Shown: piece by piece, positions 1-11,810 of the stretch
How positions within the stretch are numbered: the stretch's first letter is position 1
Layout: each line of letters starts with the position of its first letter
Assembly (NCBI GenBank): GCA_964036275.1
Contig: OZ038438.1
Span: 9,616,978-9,680,977 of the forward strand
DNA from: Litoditis marina
Lineage: Eukaryota; Nematoda; Chromadorea; Rhabditida; Rhabditidae
DNA: 64,000 nt
Direction of reading: 5' to 3'
The notes under the pieces: model-generated
Databases searched by the model: none
Told to the model about the DNA's origin: nothing
What the model saw: the letters and a program-made list of their open reading frames with translations, nothing else
Position numbers and translations under genes: made by a program

Positions 1-119
1 AAACGTGAATAACGATTAAGTTCCAAGCCCAATCGCAATATCGCTCTGTATTAGGCGTCAAATTCGCTTGGTACCATTTTTCTGCATTCTTGTGGATTTT
101 TACTGATTCCTGCTTGTAG

Positions 120-2264
120 ACGTCGCTCCACGCACCGCCGTCGATTCCAGTCGAGCGAGTCGATTCCCTCTGGCGTCCCTCATTTCTCCTGTCCCAAGTG
201 CAACTTCCGAACCATGACCAATGAAACCTTCATGGAACACATGAAATGGCATGCACAGGTTTGTATCATTTTCTGCAACTGATTTGTTGAGAATATTCCA
301 TTTTACCAAGCGCCTTCCTAATTGGTGCATGGTCAACGTTGCAGTCAGATCTATCAAACACATCGCCACTTTCGTAGTACGCCTGAAAGCTAGCAAAAGG
401 CTTGAAACAAAATTGTACGGCTGAATATGTTCTAGAAACCGTGTTTTCTCGCTTCTTCTGCCATAAAAAAGCCATAAAAAACACTAGAATGATTGTTCAC
501 GAAATATACGCATCTTAATATTCTGTCTGTAGATAGTGTGAATGTGAATAGTGTTCTTGTTTCTTTCTTCAGTTTCGCCTTAAATACTTATTCCGTACGT
601 TCTGCATTCACTCGGGATGTCGCAGTGCTTTTTTTCGTTCGTAAGGTTGCTTTGTCAAAACGTTGTGGACAGCGTACGGTCAATTTGGTAGGGGCGGGAT
701 TAGGCGAGCGGCCAGCTCGTCTGCATATCTTTGATCTACACACTCTCTCGTTTTTCTTGAGAAAATGTATTCTATTGTTGTGTTTGTTTCAAGGATCTCC
801 AGCGTCGCCTGGTGACGACCATCAAGCGAACCGCAATCCAGGCCGACGAGGGAAAGAGAATAAAGGCAGCCAGAAGAACTCCCAAAAAAGCCGATAAATT
901 TGTTAGTTTTTGTCGATTCGTTATATATTTCAGGCTAGAGACATTCGAAGTTTCTATGTGTTTTCTAAAGAACCCATAAACCACACTGAAACAGTACGTA
1001 TTCATTAGTAGGTCTGTCGGTCTATACCACACTCGCAATTAGACTTGAACGTCGTACACTTTCTGCACAGGACACTGAACACATTTTGCAAATAGATTAC
1101 AAAACTGGTTGTTTTTATAATAAGAAGGAACATTTGTTGTATTTGCAGCACTCATGTGCTGTGTGTTGTTTTCGCTGCGAGACTCTGTCCGCTTTTTCGC
1201 GACATTCCGAAATGCACACTTTGAACGGAATTCATTCCTGCAGGTTGGACATCTATACCTAGTCTTTTGCTTACTCAGGATTAGGCCAGTTAGAGACAAA
1301 CTCGAAACTCGACTCAACTCGAACAAACTTTCCGAGGCGAATTTTTGCCCATTGAACAATCGAAAACTCCATTTTTCGCCGAACTCGTTAAACGATGTAC
1401 ACAGATTTATCACAAATTTTCTATTGTTTTTAGAAAACAGTTATTACTGTTCGTGTACGTTTGTTTGACTTACTTGTTTTTCTTTCACTTTTATTTGGTA
1501 AATGCATCGGAATGAATGAATATGAAGTTGGAATGATTGCGTTTCAGTATGTGCAGCTACACTGCCAATACGAAGTCTATCGTGAATTTCCATGAGATGA
1601 ACCATCATTTGGACCACTCTCTCACCAATCTGAATAGGTGTGCTGTATTGACCTCAAACACATCTCAGGTCCGTTTTTTATTTCATTTTCAGTATTAGCT
1701 AAAATTTCAAGGTGTTTTTAAGCATGTTTTTATGCAGCGAAAACTGATTTTAACAGTTTTCCGAGACAAGGGAATCTTTTTCATGCATCTTATTTACGAC
1801 AAGCACATTGAAAGGTTCTCGGAGAATCTCTACTGTCTCTCACCATTCTCGGAAGAGCGGCAGTTCATTCTGCAGGAGAAATCTTGTTGAGAAATATACA
1901 TATAACTATGCTTCTAGATGAAGTTGACAACTGGAGATGGCGAACTACAGAAATTGGCCGGGCGACTGATTCGATGCCAGCGTTGCGAGGACTTCAAGTG
2001 TTACGGTGGGTGGCAATACAGCATTAGAGGTACATGTATGTATTATGTTACCTCGAAAATATTAGTTCTGTAATTACAAAACAGTACAACGCAGTATTAA
2101 ATCACAAGATTGTAACGTTAAACACCTCAAAGTCATTCACTTCTCTCTGGCGATTAAAGTGATTGTGTATTCTCTTTTATTTGTAGGCCTTTTTTTAGAA
2201 ATGTCCACTTTTCGGCGCCATTGGGAGGAAAACCATAATGATACCGAGGAAGACAAGCAGACGG
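120..2264 (+). CDS. C2H2 zinc-finger protein, internal exons of a partial gene
   Basis: Exons that stay open between good splice sites: 120-258, 794-901, 1548-1668, 1918-2005 and 2199-2264. The first carries a classical finger (CPKCNFRTMTNETFMEHMKWH). The third has CSYTANTKSIVNFHEMNHH, which looks like a finger whose first Cys sits in an unfound upstream exon. The last two join in phase to give CQRCEDFKCYEM then STFRRHWEENH, another C-x2-C/H-x5-H finger. The second exon encodes a basic linker rich in Lys and Arg. Phases match at 258/794, 1668/1918 and 2005/2199, but 901 to 1548 does not join in phase, so an exon is missing there. The 5' end is outside the window and the 3' end after 2264 was not found. 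Spaced fingers suggest a nuclear DNA- or RNA-binding protein; the orthologue is not recognised. Confidence 0.7.
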
Positions 2265-4440
2265 GTATCTCTCTTTCTCTCAACATGATTCCAAGTGATA
2301 GCATTACAAACATTGTTTAGCATACATACACATCTATTATTTATATGTTTATTTGGGGATGGTGATCAAAGTTCAAAAACCAAAAGTGATATGCCCCCAG
2401 TGATGGGATGCTTCCTATTGTGTTTAGCCTAGTCGGGTAATGTACATTCGTACATTGGAGCGTTTCGCTATGATCTAGAAAATCGGTTATCGCTGGAGAC
2501 GAACTAATTTAATGCAAAGAAACACGTTAGTTCAAAAAAGTTTCCATCGTTAATGTCAGAGTACAACTGTGGGTTTTCAATTTGGCATGATCATAAAATC
2601 TGTCAAATTTATCTAGGCCGTTCAAAAACTGTTTTTAAATCTGTAAACCTGATTTTTTGATTTTAGCGAAACGTGTTTTGTCTTGATTCCCAGTGTTTGT
2701 TTGTTGTTCACGTGAAGTAATGTGGACCAGAACGCCCTTTCCTGTTGCACTTTTAGAGTTTTGTTGCCAATTTATACTTGACGCATCATTTGACTACGAG
2801 TTTGACGGCCTGTGTTTATTATTCGTGCATCTGTTTATTAGAGTTTACTTGTACCCTTTATCTTTCATCTTTAGTTCATTCATCAATTGCGAAACGTGCG
2901 TGAGAATCAGCAATGCTTTGTTTCTCGTCCAAGTAGTATTAATCATCAATTTCATTCGAGTTATAGCCTAGTCAATATAAAGTCCTTTTAGGATGCATAC
3001 ATTTCAATGCGTCTTTCTTGCTCATTTGGTTACCGAGACCGAGTTTCAATGATGTTCACTTCTAGCTCTAGCTCATTTAATTTATTTACTAGTCTCTCTG
3101 GGTGGACAATTGTCTTTCTCTCTGTTGTCAATCATGCCTTCTATACCTCTTATTTTACATAGTCGGGGCTGACAGACTTCTCTTACTTTGGTCATAGAAT
3201 CAGCTTCTGCGTTCTTTAGATGAACAGAATGAGAAGCCGATTTCGCTAGCAGCTCGTACCAGTTGTTAGTACCAGTTCGTACCAGTTCCAATACCAGTAC
3301 CAGTACCAGTGCTAGCAGCTCGTACCAGTGTCTACCAGAAAAGCTGTGAGAACGTGAATATGACGTGAACAGTTCATCACCGCGAATCCTTTAATAGTTT
3401 AAGCTTTCCATTCTGCTCAATTTTAGTCATGCTTGATACATTCATGTCTCACTTTTTTAGAAAAACTACTGGGTACTCTCCGAAAATCGGCCTGGTCCTG
3501 CACAGTTGTATTGATTTTGATTACTGTATATACGCATACGTATGTATAACTATGTGATTCATAATGAATTTATGATCTGGTGATTATTTAACTACACAGA
3601 CTATAACAAGATAGATGATGGTTGACACTGAGATCAAGAGTTGGTGACAATTAAGCACACATTGAATTTTTTTTCTCCGAACTTTCACAAAGATAGTTTA
3701 CTCTTTTAAACTATCCATTCAGATGCTTTGGACGTTCGACTGATGGTTAAACTTGAATTACAGGTTGCTGCTTAATGCCTTTGAGCTTAAACACTCTTTA
3801 ATCCTTGATATCATCACTACATGTGAAAATTGGCTCGGTAAACCTTTGTAGAACGAAGAATGTTTCTCTGAGACCTCACTGGAATAATGTTTCAGACATT
3901 TCAGGGATAATAGGGATGTGAGAGGTTTCCGAATGATACGCCTTCCGTCGTTGTTAATGAAAATAGATCGACAGTTTAAAAATAAATGGAAAAAATAATG
4001 TCGGACTATTCTTAATAGTAGTATCGCAGTTACAGTCTACCAATTTACTACCCAATACTGTTGAACGTCAACGTGAATGTTTTCAGTAGAATAATGCGTG
4101 AAATTGAAAGTCGGCTTGGCAATTCGACTGGGATTGCTACCTGAGTTGCAGGCCGTAGGTCCTGGTTCTATCTATGGACAGGACATGGATGCCGGTATCT
4201 GGGTCCATTGGAAAGTCCTTGCGCCGTAGCAAAGTCATGAAAGTGGTGAGCTCAACCTGGTTGAGGACGTAATCACAGTCTGGCCACATAGTTGCCAACT
4301 GTCCGTGTTTAAGCATAGTGGGGGTGACCCGAACCTGGGTCAGGTAGTGTCCAGATAGTTCAGCTCGGAGCTGACCTTTTTAGGAGACTTTGCTACGGTG
4401 CCTTGTATCCAACATCCAGTAGTCAACTAGCCGTTCCACA
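2265..4440. other. No gene recognised; probable 3' part of zinc-finger gene and intergenic DNA
   Basis: No exon with convincing coding character was found on either strand. The C2H2 gene must end somewhere here, because 2264 is a splice donor. Positions 4130-4440 are more GC-rich than the rest and contain no open frame; they may be a remnant of a dispersed repeat. Confidence 0.4.
3245..3342. repeat. Degenerate tandem repeat of taccag(t)
   Basis: The hexamer-like unit taccag/gtaccagt recurs about ten times over roughly 100 bp, with the core ataccagtaccagtaccagt near 3290-3310. It is a simple satellite-like tract with no coding frame. Confidence 0.75.
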
Positions 4441-4489
4441 TCATGTCCATGGCCAACCTCACCGCTGGCAAACAACTTCGACATTTACT

Positions 4490-4738
4490 ATTTACCCCCC
4501 CCCCCCCCCCCCCACCTGAGTCGGCGGGGGGTAGAACTTCAATGGTGGGTGGTCAAACTTCAACGAGTGGGGGGGGGGCTGAACTTCAATACCGGAAATG
4601 TTTACTTTTTACCCCCCACCCTCAAACTTTTGTATTGCAAGCAATAAATTGAATTATCACTCTCCCCCCCCCCCCCCCCCCCCCCCCCCGGTGGGGGGGG
4701 GGGGGGTCAAACTACAATTCCCCAAACGCAATATAATC
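4490..4738. repeat. G-tract foldback element, copy 1
   Basis: Long C and G runs (4494-4512, 4567-4577, about 4663-4690, 4692-4705) alternate with short unique blocks such as gaacttcaa and ttactttttaccccccaccc. The same blocks recur in the same order on the opposite strand at about 14455-14825, so this is a dispersed repeat rather than local low complexity. Its halves are partly complementary. It has no open reading frame; proline-rich ORFs through it are compositional artefacts. G-quadruplex potential is evident from the G runs. Confidence 0.8.
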
Positions 4739-4859
4739 AAATACCGCGTAAAAACAAAAAATGCGCATATAACATGTCATCTTTTTTTCCGATGCCTCAT
4801 TGCCTCATGTTTCGTTCGGTCCCTCATTTTCGCAAACCCCAGTGAATCATTTCGATTGA

Positions 4860-5250
4860 ACGCGTTTGAGACACGATTGAAAACGAGAAAGCCCGTCAAA
4901 ACAGAGAGAAACGTTGAGACTATCAGACTGGTTTGTACCGTCTGCAAACTCGACAAAACTGCAACACCGCTTTTGAAGCAAGAGTTCAACTAGTTTCTGG
5001 TTTAACAACATTCGAAGGTCTCTCCTTAACTTTGTTATATTGCTATGATAATCGTTAATATCAACTAAGTGGTTCTGGTTTACGTTTAGTCCAGCTCTTC
5101 TTGCGAGGTCGGAGAAAATACAAGTCTACAAGTCGAGTTTCGAATATTAGCTGAATCTCAGTTTACAATCAATGGTCAGCACAGAAAGCTGTGAATTTTG
5201 GGTTAGAATGAGTTTGAAACAGTAACTCATGTTCTAGCGGTACCAGCGTC
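4860..5250. repeat. Diverged tandem duplication, unit 1
   Basis: This block aligns by eye with about 5690-6075. Shared landmarks in the same order are tttgagac, the gactggttt/gacaggttt blocks, accgcttttg/cacagctttt, ctggttt(a/c)acaac, ataatatcaactaa, ggtcagcac, gtgaattttgggt/gttaattttgggt and agtaactcatgttctag. Identity is moderate with many indels. No coding frame is conserved between the units. Confidence 0.65.
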
Positions 5251-5689
5251 CTGTAGTTTTAACAACAAAAATTTCTTTAAAACAAGCATTTCAATTTTAA
5301 TCTTTTTAGACTCATATAGTTGATAAGGAAGGTGCCGCCGGCTAAAGCCGGCTTCCCCTTTCTTGATGATTCTAGGCTGTTGACAGCTTGCAGCTCTCTT
5401 TTTTTATCTTCTTCCCCTTCTATTTGTTGTTTCCATACTCATTAAGTTTCACGGCGAGTGCCAGACCAGAATGATAACATAAAATCACGTATTTTTCACG
5501 CTTCCACTTCAAAAACCCAAATTTTTCCCGCGTTTTCTCCAAAAATACAAAGTGCATCATTTTTCCCATCTTTCTCGACTAAAAGAACGCTTTGCTTCGC
5601 ACAGACATTCGTTTCACTCCGTTTCCCTCTCTTTTGTCTTACATTCAGTATCTCTTTCCATAAGAAATAATTTATATGGGACGTGTTTG

Positions 5690-6078
5690 AATCTCGACTG
5701 AAAAAAATCATTTGAGACTAACAGACAGGTTTTGTACTTTCTGAAAACCCGAAAAACATCCAGACACAGCTTTTGCAGAAAGAGTATAACTGTATAACTA
5801 ACTGCTGGTTTCACAACCTTCAAAGATCTTCTCTTGATATTTTATATTTCTTTTTCTATAGAGATCATAATATCAACTAAATGCTCCTTGTTTTTCAGCT
5901 CAGTTTGCAACTTCGAAAAAAATCAAATCGCATTTTTAATAATCGCTGACTTCCAGGTTATAAGAAACGGTCAGCACTAAACCTGTTAATTTTGGGTAGC
6001 CGATTTACTGAATTACACTTAAACTCATAGAAGAATGAATCTGGAAGAGTAACTCATGTTCTAGAAATGCTTTAGTGT
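5690..6078. repeat. Diverged tandem duplication, unit 2
   Basis: Partner of the block at 4860-5250, about 820 bp downstream in the same orientation and ending with the same agtaactcatgttctag landmark. The spacer at 5310-5450 includes a GC palindrome (gccggctaaagccggc). Confidence 0.65.
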
Positions 6079-6302
6079 GTTTCTTTCAAATACTATATTG
6101 TGCGTTTTTTTCAGTTTATAGTTGGTCCCTCAATTCTATCCTGAAACTGAATTGAATTGTTCCAATTCGTTTCCCGCCATTGGAAAACAAGAAAGCGCTT
6201 GTCTGGACGTGAAACTCGTAAAACGGAATGGTAATCTTGGAAAACATGTATTTTGATTCATTGGCAAACTTTCCAACTCTCTCTCCCACTATCTCTCTCC
6301 CA

Positions 6303-6558
<256 letters not shown>

Positions 6559-6749
6559 AACTCGAGGACCCAGTTAATCCACGAATACCCAGTCAGTCCC
6601 ACATTGATTTCACTATTAATTTTTTGATTTCCCACAAAGACCAATTCACTTCAGTTCGTTGGGGTTACTTTCAATATTTTTCAATTTAATTCTACTCCAC
6701 ATTTCACATGTTGTACTATGAAGAAAAGAATACAATACATAATACAGGT

Positions 6750-8979
6750 TTATTTTTGCGAGTGTTGGGTCTTCTCGACGCGTGGTTCCTTGAACTTCTG
6801 CACGAACTGTGCCTCGTAAGGATGTGTTTCTGACATGAGAGACAAGTCGGTCTGAAAAGAAAAAAACAGAAAAAAGTATAAAAGTAAAGAAAAGTAAAAA
6901 GTGAAATAGAAGAAAAAACAACTTGGTGGTACTAACCGACTCATCACTTTTGTCTTCCAGCTTCAGATCCGCCCAAAATAGCCCGTCCTGCGGTTTACTC
7001 TCAGAACTGGTTTTCTTTGCTTTTCCTTTTCCCTTTTTCTTGCTGCTGTTTTTGTTGGTTTTCGTCTTCCGTGTGGTCTTCTGACTGCTCTTTTTCTTGG
7101 CTGAATTTTTCTTCTTGCTTCTTTCTGCGAGTTTCTTGCTTTCTGTTTTTTTCTTCATCGACTTAACTCTCGACGAGTTTTTCGATTTTGTTTTCCTTCA
7201 CCAGCTGTTCCCCCCATCAGCACGACGTCATCGTCTCTCCAGTCGATACTGAAAATTGTTTCAGCTTGTTCTGCATGTGAATAAAGACCTTTGAAATAAA
7301 GCTGAAAGGAGACCGAAAAACAACTTGAACCAAGTAGGATACAGCAGCTTTCTGACATTCAAGGTTGTGTTCCGGTCTTCTTTAAACACGCTTTGTATAC
7401 AAACTACAAATACTACTAGTATAATACAAAAGCACAGCGGTAAATTATGTTACTTTTTGCGTTCCCTCTCAGAGCGACCCTTTAGCTCTTCTTGATTTGA
7501 AATCGTTAAACTCTACATGATCAATTATAGAATTACTTCCCATCGCTTACGATAGGTACTGATTTTTCTCCGTAATTCGTGGAGAAAGAGAGATAACGGA
7601 GATGAAGAATAAAACTACATATACAAACTCAAAACCTCTCAAATACTTAAATTTATTTTTAGTTCGTGATAACGTAATTATAATGTGGACCGAATCGCGA
7701 AGTTTACTCATTTTCTCTGCATCCTCTCATCTCGTGTACATATCGGTTTACAATAAGGTTTTCTGAGGGTGAAAGTACAGGAAATAGTTAGTTGAGAGGG
7801 CTGAAGAAACGTACGTAACTAATGTTTACGGATTGTTACTGTAATGAATACAATGTTTATTTCTTCTGCGAGTTATACCTTAGAGATCTATCTGTGTCCG
7901 AGGAGGAGCGTAACGAATCAGAGCTTGTCTCAGAACATATTCTGAAAATAGTTATGGTTTGATCGGCACACACATAATAGTCTTTGAATTAGAACTAAAA
8001 AAACAGCGCGAGCAAACTACAAAGTGTATAATAGTGAAATTTCTTTGAATTACAGATACAACTATTTATATTTAACTCAAACTCAGTTCTAAATTAGTTT
8101 ATTCATAAATTAAAATCGAACCGAACTACATCACTTGTGTAGGGTTAATTCACGTTTTGTCACTGCCGTGATTAATATGTTTACCTGCTGTTGCTAATAC
8201 AAACTACAAACACATTTGAACAAGGGACATACCATATGAGAGAGTCTCAGTTCTAAATGTCCTTTTCTTCATGGTAGTTCAGGATTTATTCTCACGAAAA
8301 AGTTACTATTATGCAAAATCAAACTTTTGGCTCTCAGGTAAACAGGTTTCCTCGCCGTCGCAAATGTATTCTGTTTTTACGTACTTGTTATTTTTCTAAC
8401 AGATTCCCGTCTATTTTATCGATTTCTAGTAATCAATTCGTTTACTTCCATAGAAGAGACTTCCATCGAATGGAATTTCTCCTTATTTCACGTGAAAACT
8501 ACCAACCACAAACAAACTACGACCATGAACTATGAAAAAACTACAAAATCTCACTTTTGACGTGCTCCGGTGCGGCTGGAACGGCTGTTGGATGATGGGT
8601 CGGTGGAGGCGCTTCGAGATCTCTCACTTTGCGAAGAAGGTGTAAGGGAACGGTCGTTGTTCTCGAAGAAATCTGTAAAATAACTGATTGATTGAATAAT
8701 CCGATTTTTAATTTCAATTCTAGGTTTCAATTTCAATCTGACTATTACAAAGCTATTATGTTTTGCAAAGCTCTGGTTGGTATTCATCACGGACGTAGTT
8801 CACAGTTGCTTTTATTTTCACCAGTCTGATCTTTCACATCTATAGCATTTTTCAAGTAAAAATAGTTGTATACCCTGGAAAGAGAAGGTGAACATTAAAC
8901 TACTGAACATTCGTTGAATACTGTTGATAACCAACAAAAAACTTACACTAACAGAGTCGGAATCAGAGCTTCGGGGCAT
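6750..8979 (-). CDS. Ser-rich/Lys-rich protein of unknown function, with a 1-nt frame break
   Basis: Proposed exons on the minus strand: 8979-8947 (MPRSSDSDSVS, donor gtaagt), 8672-8555 (donor gtgaga), 7941-7879, 7248-6937 and 6851-6750 (stop). The Ser-rich exons join in phase, giving repeated S/D/R patches (RSLTPSSQSERSRSAS, SETSSDSLRSSSDTDRSL). The fourth exon begins IDWRDDDVVLMGGTAGEG and then needs a +1 shift to continue into a Lys-rich tail (KKKTESKKLAERSKKK) and DGLFWADLKLEDKSDES. Its 312 nt is one short of what the flanking phases require. The last exon ends EPRVEKTQHSQK. An exon between 8947 and 8672 is missing, since phases do not meet. Composition suggests a nuclear, nucleic-acid-associated, largely disordered protein; that is inference only. 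The alternative is two genes, the first ending at 7155 and the second starting at the overlapping ATG at 7158. Confidence 0.6.
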
Positions 8980-9143
8980 TGTCACGTATAGAAATTAGTT
9001 GAGGTTTAGAGTTGGTGAGAAGCGACCTCTTAGTCAGTAGTCGATATTGAAAATGAGCAACTCTGGCCGATTTTCACGTTCGTTTTCTCGAATTCATGGC
9101 GCGTTTTCCAACACGATTCACTCCGTTTTCCAGTTCGGTGATC

Positions 9144-9343
9144 NNNNNNNNNNNNNNNNNNNNNNNNNNNNNNNNNNNNNNNNNNNNNNNNNNNNNNNNN
9201 NNNNNNNNNNNNNNNNNNNNNNNNNNNNNNNNNNNNNNNNNNNNNNNNNNNNNNNNNNNNNNNNNNNNNNNNNNNNNNNNNNNNNNNNNNNNNNNNNNNN
9301 NNNNNNNNNNNNNNNNNNNNNNNNNNNNNNNNNNNNNNNNNNN
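9144..9343. other. Assembly gap of 200 N
   Basis: Exactly 200 undetermined bases, so probably a placeholder of unknown true length. It removes the 3' part of the retroelement that enters it from the right. ORFs drawn across it are meaningless. Confidence 0.99.
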
Positions 9344-11115
9344 CAACTTGACTTGGTTCCTTTAAGTCCAGATTTATTTATTTTCATTTTGTAGTCTCTA
9401 ATTGTGTTTTCGTATATGCAAGAAAGTTTTAAAAATGTTTTTGTACTTCTATAGGCTATTTGGAGCATACTCTATGCATTTTGGGAATGCGAGAGGTATA
9501 TCTTTGAACGTATCGTTAATTGGTTTTCTGAGTATGTTAGAGGTAGTTTGTTGGTGTCTTCTACTAACTTCAGTGTTATTCTCTCTGCTGTAAATTTGGT
9601 ATGTTCCTGTTTGATTAATAGTAGTATTTGTGGTCCAATCATATCCATCTCTGTGTTCATGAAGTGTAGATACTGTTTCTTACATGTGAAAGCATAGTTA
9701 CAGTTAGCCTTGTCTATAGGTGTGATTATGAAGTAAGTTCTTAGTTTTTTAATATCTTGATTCACTTGTTGTAAATTGTAGTTCATTTTGTTGGAAGTAT
9801 ATGGTTTGTAGTTTATGGCAGCGATTGCTTTAATGATTGCATCATATTTTTTGTCTATTTTCTAGAGTTAGTTTATGATATTTACTCAGTTTATCTGTAT
9901 GAGACTTGGCTTTTTCAATTAGTGTATGTTTGAAGTCATTAAAATTGTAAGTCCCAGGTATTCTAAACTCGGTGCCCTTTTCTAATATTGATTTCAAATC
10001 TGAATGTTGCATTATATCTGCGCTGCCGTTTATAATATGTCCAAAATGCGGGTTAACATATTGCGAAAAGTTATTCTGTTTACAAATACATTCCGAGCTC
10101 ATTAATTCGGTTATTGTAGTATGATTCAACTGTTTTAGAAAAATATTGTAGTTGAAAACTTTACTGCAAAATGGTTTGTCGTATTCATACTGTATGAGGG
10201 TTCTTAGGTATGGAATGCTACTAGTACTTGAGATTATATTTCTAACATTGTTGTTATTGAAAACTTTTCTGAGATTTAATCTTTCTATGCTAATATCTGA
10301 GAACGGTATGAAAATATGATGGGTGTTCTCTTTGGGTTTTATCTCACGTTTCTTCCAATAGTATTTGGTTAAACAAGCATACATAGCGTACTTTGTGTTT
10401 ATGGACAATATATGGAATACGGGGTCAGATACAATGAATTCTATTATTTTATTAAGTTCGTAGTTTTTGAGTTGTCTAATTTTTCTGCTCATTTGTTTAA
10501 CAGATCGTGTTTCAAAGTTCTGTATGTATTCGTCCGAGTAAAAATTGTTACGTCCTGTAGGGTTACGCTTTTTATGAGCACTTGTATATCTTTTAACTGT
10601 CATTCCATGGTTATTGAATGGATCAGATTGCTCAGTAATATTACCGTAGCCTTTTATTTGATCATTGAGACCAGATAGTGCTGCTGTTTGTAGCAACTTG
10701 ATCCAGTAAAGTTCTTTATCTGTTCGTATCTGTTTGTTATCGCAATCTATGTTGTCTAATATTGATAATGTAAAACTTTCCGCGTTATGACCAGGTATTT
10801 TAAAATGATTAGCTATGTAGGTATGACTTTTATCACTTCGGAAAGTGTGTTTATGTCCGCTCATTCTTTTTCTCAGATTACTTTGAGTTTCTCCAACGTA
10901 CTGTAATGCACATATTTCGCATGTCATAAGATAAATCAAGTTGAAACTCCTGCAGGTAATATTGTTTTAACTCGGTATCCAGTTTGTGTGCTAGTTACAT
11001 AGTTTTCGAAGTAGTATTTGGGCAGATAACACATCTCGTGTCTCCACATGATATACCTCTATTTTCTGTTGAAAAAGAAGTGTTAATATATTTAAGATTG
11101 TTCCTTACTCTTTTT
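9344..11115 (-). mobile_element. Penelope-like retroelement with N-terminal GIY-YIG nuclease, decayed and truncated by gap
   Basis: Read right to left. A Cys-rich segment (GISCGDTRCVIC, about 11070-11030) is followed after frame breaks by a GIY-YIG nuclease core, starting near 10955: LIYLMTCEICALQYVGET, then R at the expected catalytic position (LRKRMSGH), the HTYIANHF and HNAESF histidines, and the RTDKELYWIKLL helix with the catalytic Glu. The two Cys lie inside the GIY-YIG core and His residues follow, suggesting a CCHH zinc site. The main frame (10939-9842) continues about 250 aa as a linker. After a frameshift near 9842 come residues typical of the start of a PLE reverse transcriptase (IKKLRTYFIITPIDKANCNY, ending near 9472). 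A further shift gives IAYRSTKTFLKLSCIYENTI before the gap. Nuclease-before-RT order matches the Chlamys/Naiad type, not canonical Penelope. At least three frame breaks make this copy inactive. Confidence 0.85.
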
Positions 11116-11420
11116 GACGTGAAATTTGAGGCCAATTACACAAGCAACCGGGTTGCATGCAACCAAAATGCAACCAGGTTGCATGTGTAAAGACAGTTTG
11201 GTTGCTTTCCAAATGCAACCGGGTTGCTTTCGGTTGTTTTCAAAATGCAACCAAATTGCATTAAAAACAGGAAAATGCTCAAAAATTGAGTGTTTGGTTG
11301 CATTTGAGAAGCAACCGAAAGCAACCAAATTTTCTTTACACATGCAACCCGGTTGCATTTTGGTTGCATGCAACCTGGTTGCATGTGTAAACCGCCGAAA
11401 TTTGACGTGAAATTTGACGA
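11111..11420. repeat. GCAACC foldback element with 17-bp flanking direct repeat
   Basis: From about 11139 to 11392 the sequence is built from gcaacc/ggttgc motifs arranged so that the two halves are complementary: the left end caaccaggttgcatgtgtaaa mirrors tttacacatgcaacccggtt on the right. The block is flanked by a direct repeat tttgacgtgaaatttga (about 11112-11129 and 11401-11418), consistent with a target-site duplication or terminal direct repeat. No open frame encodes a recognisable protein. It looks like a non-autonomous foldback/MITE-type insertion next to the retroelement's 5' end. Confidence 0.75.
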
Positions 11421-11810
11421 AAGATAATACTATTTAGATGTGTTATTTGTGTTGTTTGGTCGTTGATCCAAGTGGGAGGGAGACCTTTCCCATCCCACAG
11501 GAAGAAAGTTGATTTCAGCAGGGCTGCTGGCTTGTGGAGGCTGGTCAGGGCCTACCGTCTGGTTCTATCATGGAGGCGTCAGAGGTCACTCTCTTCGCGA
11601 CCAACCTCTGTATAAACCCCAGCAGTCAAGAACCCCTTTTTATAATGAGGAATATGCACTCATGGGATAGTGCATACACATAGTCATTTATTTAGAACTG
11701 TAATTAGGGCAATTAATGTAGTATGAGATAGAGTTAAAGAGGGTTTTATGAATGAAAGTAGCTGTTGAAAGGAGTGATAAATATATAAGTTATATACTTG
11801 TATGTAAAGG
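11421..11810. other. Intergenic, no gene recognised
   Basis: Positions 11455-11640 are relatively GC-rich and contain a small hairpin (gggagggagacctttcccatccc) but no open frame. This could be the 5' untranslated part of the adjacent minus-strand retroelement. I looked for the hammerhead core CTGATGA...GAAA that PLEs often carry and did not see it. Confidence 0.35.

Noticed and set aside
1039..1413. Minus-strand frame containing YRCPTCRNEFRSKCAFRN, resembling half a zinc finger
   Set aside because: The His pair is missing, no splice sites support it, and it lies antisense inside an intron of a plus-strand zinc-finger gene; kept as a coincidence.
4443..4993. Proline-rich plus-strand frames
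   Set aside because: They translate poly-C runs of the G-tract repeat and change frame between the two copies.
8826..8878. Exon between 8947 and 8672 of the Ser-rich gene (GIQLFLLEKCYRCERSD)
   Set aside because: Good acceptor, but its 53 nt leave a phase that makes a stop in the next exon; the true connecting exon was not found.
9047..9468. Frames reading through the N gap
   Set aside because: The sequence is undetermined, so continuity is not evidence.
11092..11410. Overlapping frames on both strands through the GCAACC element, with Cys-Asn-Gln-rich peptides
   Set aside because: Every frame is open because of the repeated motif; similar peptides appear on both strands, as expected from a palindrome.
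11460..11640. Hammerhead ribozyme of the Penelope-like element
   Set aside because: The conserved CTGATGA and GAAA core elements were not seen on either strand.
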